Shown: piece by piece, positions 39,485 to 44,967 of the stretch
Layout: each line of letters opens with the position of its first letter
How positions within the stretch are numbered: position 1 is the stretch's first letter
Source of the DNA: Klebsiella quasivariicola
GTDB lineage: Bacteria > Pseudomonadota > Gammaproteobacteria > Enterobacterales > Enterobacteriaceae
NCBI RefSeq assembly: GCF_002269255.1
Contig: NZ_CP022826.1
Location: 1-64,000 of the forward strand
DNA length: 64,000 nt
Reading direction: 5' to 3'
Notes under the pieces: generated by a model
The model's database searches: none
The model's input: the letters and a program-made list of their open reading frames with translations, nothing else
What the model was told of the DNA's origin: nothing
Translations under genes and position numbers: made by a program

Positions 39485-39517
39485 AACCGGCAGCGCCCCG
39501 ACTGGCGCAGGAGTAAA
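39485..39517 (+). promoter_or_regulatory. CUP-like leader only, copy 7
   Basis: CGGCAGCGCC-ccgact-GGCGCAGGAGT precedes a GTG-started gene. The promoter half is missing, so this gene is read from promoter copy 6. Confidence 0.75.
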
Positions 39518-39521
39518 AAAA

Positions 39522-39758
39522 GTGACAACGCTGCATATTCGAGAAATTCCCACTGATGGAGCGCCGCCTATCTGTGCAGGCCGCTCAATCTCAGATGATG
39601 ACCTTTGCGCCTCATGCCAGCATCTCGACTATCGCCCTGGGCACCTCAGCGCCTGCCTGCTGTCAGGTTGCGGGCGTGACGACTGGCCTTCAGAACTGGA
39701 TGCAAACGGCTACAGCGTTGCCTGTAGCAGCTATGAGCGTGAAAAATCGCTTGATTAA
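39522..39758 (+). CDS. Cysteine-rich small protein
   Basis: The 78-residue protein starts with GTG and has five Cys in mid-region (LCASCQHLDY, ACLLSGCGRDD) plus another near the end (SVACSSYE). The CxxC pair and spaced cysteines suggest metal binding. No family is recognised. It overlaps the start of module 8. Confidence 0.55.
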   Translation: MTTLHIREIPTDGAPPICAGRSISDDDLCASCQHLDYRPGHLSACLLSGCGRDDWPSELDANGYSVACSSYEREKSLD

Positions 39759-39837
39759 TATGGCTCATTAGACGTATAATAATCACATCGAAAGGCATCC
39801 GGTCTTTCGCGGCAGCGCCCCGACTGGCGCAGGAGTT
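39750..39837 (+). promoter_or_regulatory. CUP-like module 8
   Basis: TTGATT (39751-39756), 18 bases, TATAAT (39775-39780) and the leader with GCGCC-ccgact-GGCGC before AGGAG. The promoter begins inside the preceding gene. Confidence 0.85.
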
Positions 39838-39842
39838 TTACA

Positions 39843-40253
39843 ATGCACGGTAACGTAAATGAAATTTGCGCAAGGCTTCTCGATAGTTTTGAACCACAGC
39901 AGCGGATCAGCCTTCTGATCTGGACTGCTGAAGATGTCCATGACTGCACCAGTGATATGAACCTCACTGACGATGAGGCCGAAGCCGTTCTGGCAGAAAT
40001 CGCGGAATGCAGTTCACACAGCCGTTATGGCGTCGGAAAAGATACCGTCTGGAGCCTGGCAAAGCAGGTGCGCGAAGATGCCGCCCGCGATCGAAAGATA
40101 GAGGTCAATGCCGAGGCGCTGCAAAAAGTCGTGGCGCTGGCGGCGCAGTTTATCCGGCTGGAAGAAATCCAGTCTGGTGAAGGAGCTGCACGCCGACTTT
40201 ATCCGCAGGAGTCTGAGGCGCTGGAGTGCATCACGAAGGCGATTAACGGCTAA
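39843..40253 (+). CDS. DUF1380-like leading-region protein
   Basis: The 136-residue protein begins MHGNVNEICARLLDSFEPQQ and continues RISLLIWTAEDVHDCT and LTDDEAEAVLAEI, the pattern of DUF1380 proteins found in leading regions of F-like and IncI plasmids. Function unknown. It is behind module 8, and the next gene follows behind a leader-only copy. Confidence 0.65.
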   Translation: MHGNVNEICARLLDSFEPQQRISLLIWTAEDVHDCTSDMNLTDDEAEAVLAEIAECSSHSRYGVGKDTVWSLAKQVREDAARDRKIEVNAEALQKVVALAAQFIRLEEIQSGEGAARRLYPQESEALECITKAING

Positions 40254-40279
40254 TTCACGCAGTAACGCAGCGAACTTTC

Positions 40280-40309
40280 ACGGTAGCGCCCCGACTGGCG
40301 CAGGAGGAA
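40280..40309 (+). promoter_or_regulatory. CUP-like leader only, copy 9
   Basis: CGGTAGCGCC-ccgact-GGCGCAGGAGG, without the promoter half, precedes the gene starting at 40315. Confidence 0.75.
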
Positions 40310-40314
40310 AAAAC

Positions 40315-40620
40315 ATGTCCCAGAATGAAGCCTATTACGACACGCTGGCCCTGATTGAAAAGGGGCAATGGTGTTTCGGCAGTATGGACGAAGAAAACGA
40401 AGAGCGGGCAATCAAGGCCGCTAAGGCGCTGGCGCTGTTTGCGCGCCTGAATGAGCAGGACTGCGACGGACACCCGGTTTCCGAAATCATCGTTGATTTT
40501 ATCGCTAACCTGATGCACCTGGGGGAAGCGATAAATTTTCGTGTGCTCGATGAGGAAAGCGCGGTGATCCCGTTGGTCAGGATCGCAGCCGTACACTTTA
40601 ACGCTGAAACAAAGTCATAG
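40315..40620 (+). CDS. Unknown leading-region protein
   Basis: The 101-residue protein begins MSQNEAYYDTLALIEKGQWC, acidic and helical. No family is recognised. The start follows AGGAGG. It is second in the module 8 operon. Confidence 0.55.
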   Translation: MSQNEAYYDTLALIEKGQWCFGSMDEENEERAIKAAKALALFARLNEQDCDGHPVSEIIVDFIANLMHLGEAINFRVLDEESAVIPLVRIAAVHFNAETKS

Positions 40621-40724
40621 TAATCATGTGAATCAGAAGGGGGCAGGCGTGATCCTGCCCCCAAAAATGGACAGGGGAAAGAGTTCTCCCGCCTGAAAAT
40701 ATTCAGGCAGGCGGGAATATTTTG

Positions 40725-40812
40725 CTTGATTAATATGGCTCATTAGACGTATAATAATCACATCGAAAGGCAATCCGGTCTTTCGACGGTAGCGCCCCGA
40801 CTGGCGCAGGAG
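40725..40812 (+). promoter_or_regulatory. CUP-like module 10
   Basis: TTGATT (40726-40731), 18 bases, TATAAT (40750-40755), then CGAAAGGC and the hairpin GCGCC-ccgact-GGCGC with AGGAG. The box ACAGGGGAAAGAGTTCTCC lies at 40671-40689, and a hairpin CCCGCCTG/CAGGCGGG lies between. Confidence 0.85.
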
Positions 40813-40820
40813 TACAGAAA

Positions 40821-41261
40821 ATGTCTACTGAACTGAATCAACCCGCCATCACTGCACGCATTATCCCCAATAACCGCCGCATGGCCTTTCTGCCACGCCT
40901 GTTCGGCGCCTGGTATCTCACAGGTGAGGCCGGTGTCTACAACCACGCACGTTCTCTCTGCGCCGATTATCAAGGCGGTTCCTGGGAGTTCGTCGAACTG
41001 TCTTGCGGTAGCGGCTTCATGTACCCACTGAGCGCAGAGCGCTTCACGGTATCGGTTAGCGGTAACTGGTTCGAAGGGGAACTGTCCGCAGAAGCTACCG
41101 GTATCGTGCTGACCCTGTTCACCCTGAACCACATGATCTGGCACGCACATGATGCCGGCTATGAGCACATCTGCGACATGCTGATCACCCAGCAGGAAAA
41201 GCTCAAATTATATGCCGACCAGCACGCCGAAGCCGGTTTGATTTACCGCGCGATTGACTGA
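40821..41261 (+). CDS. klcA: Anti-restriction protein KlcA (ArdB family)
   Basis: The 146-residue protein shows the KlcA/ArdB blocks: ITARIIPNNRRMAFLPRLFG, DYQGGSWEFVELSCGSGFMY and later GIVLTLFTLNHMIWHAHD. These proteins block type I restriction enzymes and help incoming plasmids survive. It sits behind module 10, so it should be among the early-expressed genes in recipients. Confidence 0.92.
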   Translation: MSTELNQPAITARIIPNNRRMAFLPRLFGAWYLTGEAGVYNHARSLCADYQGGSWEFVELSCGSGFMYPLSAERFTVSVSGNWFEGELSAEATGIVLTLFTLNHMIWHAHDAGYEHICDMLITQQEKLKLYADQHAEAGLIYRAID

Positions 41262-41304
41262 AACGGCGGCCCCCGCGAGGGGGCCAATACTGACAGGGGG
41301 AAAA

Positions 41305-41589
41305 ATGTTAACACTAACTGATATTCGCGCCAGCAATACGGTGCTGGTTACGGAATTTGGCGGCGTGCGTGCTGTGCATTTCTGTCTTCATGAAAAATTA
41401 AGCGGTAACGACAACGATCTGTGGTTTCCGCTTGCCAATGGGGCCGACCTGTTCGAGGCGCTGGAAAGCATTATGTGCATCAATTTTGCCGCTGCTAACG
41501 TTGTCTCGCTGGAGTTCCTGCGGCAGAACGGGAAGTGCAAAGACTACCGGATCACCTACAACAAGGCCAAATTCAAGCCATTAAGTTAG
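41305..41589 (+). CDS. Unknown protein following klcA
   Basis: The 94-residue protein begins MLTLTDIRASNTVLVTEFGG. GACAGGGGG precedes the ATG at 41305. An earlier in-frame ATG overlaps klcA and is less likely. No family is recognised. It is co-transcribed with klcA. Confidence 0.55.
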   Translation: MLTLTDIRASNTVLVTEFGGVRAVHFCLHEKLSGNDNDLWFPLANGADLFEALESIMCINFAAANVVSLEFLRQNGKCKDYRITYNKAKFKPLS

Positions 41590-41607
41590 ATATCTGGCAT
41601 CATTAAA

Positions 41608-41623
41608 TGTTCATATTTGAACA
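41608..41623. promoter_or_regulatory. Dyad operator candidate, copy 2
   Basis: TGTTCATATTTGAACA is the exact reverse complement of the dyad at 28305-28320. It lies just before module 11. Confidence 0.55.
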
Positions 41624-41640
41624 AAATTAAAATATAAAAA

Positions 41641-41740
41641 TACGTCTAATGAGTTGATAAAATGGCTCATTAGACGTATAATTATTACATCGAAAGGCAG
41701 TTGAGTCTTTCGCGGTAGCGCCCCGACTGGCGAAGGAGTT
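41641..41740 (+). promoter_or_regulatory. CUP-like module 11 with an inverted operator
   Basis: TTGATA (41654-41659), 17 bases, TATAAT (41677-41682) and the leader with GCGCC-ccgact-GGCG and AAGGAG. Unlike other copies, an inverted TACGTCTAATGAG (41641-41653) faces the standard CTCATTAGACGTA (41666-41678), giving a perfect 13-bp inverted repeat that brackets the -35. Confidence 0.85.
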
Positions 41741-41743
41741 GAA

Positions 41744-41965
41744 ATGAAAGAAGCAGACCAAAAAAAAGTGAATGCCGTAATGGCAATTGCTGATTATCTC
41801 GGTGTAAAAAATCAAATCGAGGTGATCGAATACTCAGCCGAATCAGTGCAGGTTGAGTGGCGAAATCCTAAAACAAAACAGCTTATTCATCGTGATTACA
41901 CTTTTGCAAATTCCTTTGTAAAAGACTTTGAAAAAGCTCTGAAATCGAACATGAAGTTTTACTGA
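41744..41965 (+). CDS. Small unknown leading-region protein
   Basis: The 73-residue protein begins MKEADQKKVNAVMAIADYLG and is lysine-rich. It lies directly behind module 11. A short hairpin AGGGGG-agaaat-CCCCCT follows its stop (41971-41988). No family is recognised. Confidence 0.6.
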   Translation: MKEADQKKVNAVMAIADYLGVKNQIEVIEYSAESVQVEWRNPKTKQLIHRDYTFANSFVKDFEKALKSNMKFY

Positions 41966-42036
41966 TAAAGAGGGGGAGAAATCCCCCTTAATCCTCCCAT
42001 TTTTTACTGATAAACATCAAATATATGAGGTGTATT

Positions 42037-42471
42037 ATGTGGAAACGTGGCGAAAACAAAGTGATTCTGATGGGGCGTTCTGGCAAAGATGCAGAACTGC
42101 GTTACACCCCAAACGGAACGGCCATTGCGAGCCTGACGCTGGCTACAGAAATCAGCTATAGCGACAACGAAGGGAAGGAGCAAAAAGAAACGGAATGGCA
42201 TGATATTGTCATTTTTGGAAAGAAAGCCGAAGCAGCTGGGAAGTACTTCAAAAAGGGTATGATGCTGTATTTTGTCGGGCGCATTCGTAATAACAAATGG
42301 CAAGGGACAGACGGCAAAATGCGCAGCAATAAGGAAATTGTGATCGATAATAACGGCGAAATGCAGATGCTGCCGGGAGCTGGGCCACGTAACACCAGTG
42401 CAGAAGGCCAGGGAGGCATTGAAAATCATGATGAACCGCCGTTCCCGGATATGAATGATTACCCGCAGTGA
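42037..42471 (+). CDS. ssb: Plasmid single-stranded DNA-binding protein
   Basis: The 144-residue protein has an OB-fold with NKVILMGRSGKDAELRYTPN, then ATEISYSDNEGKEQKETEWH and VGRIRNNKWQGTDGK. It would coat the entering strand. The C-terminal tip (EPPFPDMNDYPQ) is acidic but lacks the DDDIPF-type end of host SSB that recruits partner proteins. The ATG at 42037 is preferred over one at 42025, since GAGG precedes it. Confidence 0.9.
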   Translation: MWKRGENKVILMGRSGKDAELRYTPNGTAIASLTLATEISYSDNEGKEQKETEWHDIVIFGKKAEAAGKYFKKGMMLYFVGRIRNNKWQGTDGKMRSNKEIVIDNNGEMQMLPGAGPRNTSAEGQGGIENHDEPPFPDMNDYPQ

Positions 42472-42527
42472 GTATTTGAGTTAGAACGGCCCGCAGGACG
42501 CGGGCCGCCAATCCAGAGGGGGGGAGT

Positions 42528-42839
42528 ATGAATATCAGTGAACAATATCGGGTGGCGGTCGTCAGTACCGGCCATGTAAAAAAAGAAGACGCGGAACTAC
42601 TGGACAAGGTCTGTAACGATGACTTGTCCGGTCAAGGTTTGTTCTGGATCGAGAAAAATCGCTATGGGTGGATATTGCGTATTTCTGCTACTGAACAATG
42701 GCGAGTGGAATTAACCAGGGCGGGGATCAGTGCAAGTGCTTTGGATAATATAGCCGCGTTAAATGGTGCCGGGTTCGACTGGATTTGGTTTGACCGGGAT
42801 GCAGAACAGGTGCCAGAACTGACCGTTTGGGAGTGGTAA
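42528..42839 (+). CDS. Unknown protein (possibly DUF5983-like)
   Basis: The 103-residue protein begins MNISEQYRVAVVSTGHVKKE with a VSTGHVxxxD pattern that recalls small plasmid proteins near ssb. It ends with Trp-rich FDWIWFDRDAE and VWEW. GGGGGGAG precedes the start. It is followed by a terminator. Confidence 0.5.
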   Translation: MNISEQYRVAVVSTGHVKKEDAELLDKVCNDDLSGQGLFWIEKNRYGWILRISATEQWRVELTRAGISASALDNIAALNGAGFDWIWFDRDAEQVPELTVWEW

Positions 42840-42851
42840 ACCGGTTAAAAA

Positions 42852-42878
42852 TATGCCTCGAAAAGGGGCATTTTTTTC
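42852..42878 (+). terminator. Intrinsic terminator
   Basis: ATGCCTC-gaaa-AGGGGCAT followed by TTTTTTT ends the ssb transcript. Confidence 0.8.
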
Positions 42879-42915
42879 TTGCCTGTAATGGCTCATTAGA
42901 CGTATAATAATCATG
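42879..42915 (+). promoter_or_regulatory. CUP-like promoter only, copy 12
   Basis: TTGCCT near 42880, then the shared ATGGCTCATTAGACG and TATAAT (42903-42908). The leader hairpin is absent, and a separate 50-base leader leads to the gene at 42972. It is the copy nearest oriT. Confidence 0.75.
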
Positions 42916-42971
42916 AAGTTTAAAAGCGGATATTGATTAAAACGCTCTGTAAATAACGTGGAGAGAATATT

Positions 42972-43508
42972 ATGGCGACCTTATACCCTTTTGAGGTTTA
43001 TACCCTTATTGTGTCAGAATTAATCGTAAGCCATTTTAATGATGTCGCTATGGTATATCCGGGAAGCGAAGAAATTAAAAAGAACTATGACAGTGAATTA
43101 AGTGCTGTACAGGTAGTTAATGGCATCAGAGAAAAACTGATTGAAGATGGTGTTATACAGTGCGAACAGTGCCCACTGCTATCCGAGTGGGATGAGAACA
43201 AGGTTATCAACCAGCTAATTAAAGATTACCGCCTGATTCTCAATCGTGACTATGAACTAAACCGTGTTCGTCAGCAGCTGGCCCCGGAGCTGATCGCACA
43301 GATAGAAAACTGGAAAGAGCAGAAGTATTCCGATTCTGCGAAGGAATACGAGGTGCTCTATGAAACCATCAACATCAACGGAAAGGAGGTTACAGGCAAA
43401 CTAAACGTAGTTGCAGTAAGTCGCTTTGATGCTGTTTTCATCGTAGGGCAGCGTCACGCTAACGATAACTTTTTGGTTTTGGATGTGAAGGAGGTGATGA
43501 ATCATTGA
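42972..43508 (+). CDS. Unknown leading-region protein
   Basis: The 178-residue protein begins MATLYPFEVYTLIVSELIVS. It is acidic and Lys-rich, without a recognised domain. It is read from promoter copy 12. GTGGAGAG precedes the start. Confidence 0.55.
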   Translation: MATLYPFEVYTLIVSELIVSHFNDVAMVYPGSEEIKKNYDSELSAVQVVNGIREKLIEDGVIQCEQCPLLSEWDENKVINQLIKDYRLILNRDYELNRVRQQLAPELIAQIENWKEQKYSDSAKEYEVLYETININGKEVTGKLNVVAVSRFDAVFIVGQRHANDNFLVLDVKEVMNH

Positions 43509-43577
43509 AATCCAGAAAAGGTGCCGGATTGCGCCAACAATCCGGCTGGGTAGGCAATTTAAATTGTGAGGTTCAAA

Positions 43578-43718
43578 ATGCCGTTGTGGATTATACACTA
43601 TGCTGAAGATGTCGCAAACGGAGTGCAAACAAAGTCGCATCCGATGAACGCAGCGCAATGGGATCACTTCCGTTTCTGGTTGGCAGTGTTCCGGCGGATT
43701 AAAGAAACCGCGATGTAA
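43578..43718 (+). CDS. Small unknown protein (46 residues)
   Basis: The frame reads MPLWIIHYAEDVANGVQTKS... and ends FRRIKETAM. GTGAGGTTCAAA precedes the ATG, the same type of ribosome-binding site as stbA. It lies in the transcript from copy 12, and a terminator follows. Trp-rich, function unknown. Confidence 0.5.
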   Translation: MPLWIIHYAEDVANGVQTKSHPMNAAQWDHFRFWLAVFRRIKETAM

Positions 43719-43732
43719 TCTGTAACTGTCTC

Positions 43733-43757
43733 AGGGGCGCTGTATGCGCCCCTTTTT
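43733..43757 (+). terminator. Intrinsic terminator of the last leading-region transcript
   Basis: AGGGGCGC-tgtat-GCGCCCCT and a T-run directly follow the small gene. Confidence 0.85.
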
Positions 43758-43857
43758 AATATCCGTGCCCGGACTCCTTTCCCTGTAAATTTATCGGGAT
43801 CAAGGGCGGATCGTGGCCCTGAACGTGCGCACCATTGAGCGCTGCATCGCAGCGGAA

Positions 43858-43966
43858 CCGGAAAATTTTTTCCGGCCAATGAGTGCCCTTGTCACCGGAA
43901 CGGTGACAAGTATGCACGCAAAATTACACGAACAGGCAGCACCCATGCCCGGCCTGACAGGCCGGG
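43858..43966. repeat. Three consecutive perfect hairpins near oriT
   Basis: CCGGAAAA-tt-TTTTCCGG (43858-43875), CTTGTCACCG-gaa-CGGTGACAAG (43888-43910) and CCCGGCCT-gac-AGGCCGGG (43948-43966) lie in about 110 bases. They sit between the last leading gene and mobC in what should be the first kilobase to enter a recipient. A reversed copy of the ATTTACAGGGAAAGGAGTCC box lies just before them (43773-43793). No coding frame is supported. Confidence 0.65.
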
Positions 43967-44008
43967 AGCTATATCATAATGTGGGATGCTATATGTGAAA
44001 GGTGAAGG

Positions 44009-44374
44009 TTAATACTGCGGACCTGAAGCGTCAGAATTCTGACCGGTAGAGCCATTTTGTGTGCGCTGATCTTCGTCAACTCCAGTGATTTTTTTTCGGC
44101 TGTTGCTGGTTCTTTTTTTTCCAACTCGTCCGGCAGTAATGTCCTTGATATCACGTAATGTAACGTCTGAAAAACCCGCATCGTTGAGGAATTTCAGTAT
44201 CTCTTTATCTTCATATCCTTTCGAATCTTTCAGCTTCTTAATGTCAGATTTAAGCTCATCGAGTACGTGCTTTTTCTCAAGCCTTTCTGACGTCACATCA
44301 GGCAAGTCGTCGAGAATGCTTTTGAATTTTCCGATGTCCTCACTGCTATAAAATGCTTTCTTTTTTGCAGGCAT
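44009..44374 (-). CDS. mobC: Mobilisation accessory protein MobC
   Basis: The 121-residue protein is Lys/Asp-rich and helical (MPAKKKAFYSSEDIGKFKSI), without a recognised catalytic motif. It is transcribed away from mobB and mobA across oriT, as the third mobilisation gene in pCTX-M3-type plasmids is, as I recall. The ATG at 44374 is preferred over one 21 bases upstream because a GGGAGGG precedes it. Confidence 0.65.
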   Translation of the reverse strand: MPAKKKAFYSSEDIGKFKSILDDLPDVTSERLEKKHVLDELKSDIKKLKDSKGYEDKEILKFLNDAGFSDVTLRDIKDITAGRVGKKRTSNSRKKITGVDEDQRTQNGSTGQNSDASGPQY

Positions 44375-44649
44375 ATGCCCTCCCAATAATGTCAAAATCG
44401 GCCATGCCGAACCGGAGAAAATCGATCAAGCTATTCGGGTGATTTTACATGATGCCCGGCACGATTCAATTGCTCTGCCTGCCAGGCCCTTCGCTGCTGG
44501 CTTTCAAACCTCGCCGATGGTAGAATTCAATGAGGTATTTAAGTACGGGACAAGATGTGTTTTTGGTACACCGCCGGCACGCCGGCAGTGACGCAAAAAC
44601 GTCTTGGTCAGGGCAAGCCCCGACACCCCCTAACGAGGTTAGCTATTAG
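44375..44649. promoter_or_regulatory. mobC-mobB intergenic region
   Basis: It holds oriT and the promoters of both divergent operons. The mobB leader contains GGGC-aa-GCCC and CCCCCTAACGAGG just before the ATG, a sequence shared with the leader of the radC-like gene. Confidence 0.5.
44545..44600 (-). other. oriT: Origin of transfer with predicted nic site
   Basis: Read on the minus strand, CACATCTTG/TCCCGT at 44559-44545 differs by one base from the IncI1 R64 nic sequence CACATCCTG/TCCCGT as I recall it. Directly before it lies an inverted repeat with 20-base arms (44581-44600 and 44559-44578, 16 of 20 matching, 2-base loop). I therefore place nic between 44551 and 44550 on the minus strand. 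It lies between divergent mobC and mobB. The transferred strand would lead toward lower coordinates. Confidence 0.75.
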
Positions 44650-44967
44650 ATGAGTCGTAGTGAGTCACGAAAAACAGATGCACAAATCCATTTCCGCTGC
44701 ACAGCAGAAATTAAAGATGCATTGTCCAATAAGGCCCATGAAGCAGGGCTTAGTCTTAGTCAATATCTTATCAAATCTGGGCTTGGAAAGCGCATTCAAT
44801 CGAAAGGTAATTACAATGCACTTGCCGCTCTTGTAAAGATAACAGCCCTTCAAAAACATCTGTTTAACGAAGGTGCCGGGGTTCATAGCAAGGAGTATTC
44901 AGAGATTCTGATCGAGGTCAAAAAGGCCGCACAGAAACTGCAACAGGAGATGGATGGTGATACCTAA
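44650..44967 (+). CDS. mobB: Relaxosome accessory protein MobB (NikA-like)
   Basis: The 105-residue protein has a ribbon-helix-helix start (KTDAQIHFRCTAEIKDALSN, then AHEAGLSLSQYLIKSGLGKR) typical of NikA/MobC-type proteins that bind the oriT inverted repeat and help the relaxase. It overlaps the relaxase start by 14 bases. Confidence 0.85.
   Translation: MSRSESRKTDAQIHFRCTAEIKDALSNKAHEAGLSLSQYLIKSGLGKRIQSKGNYNALAALVKITALQKHLFNEGAGVHSKEYSEILIEVKKAAQKLQQEMDGDT

Noticed and set aside
33437..42915. CRISPR array, considered because of the regularly recurring sequence
   Set aside because: The repeats are about 90 bp, spaced by whole genes of different length, and contain promoter and ribosome-binding signals. 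No cas genes or short spacers are present.
44559..44600. An intrinsic terminator at the oriT inverted repeat
   Set aside because: The T/A runs are at the outer ends of the arms and the neighbouring nic-like sequence explains it better as the oriT repeat.
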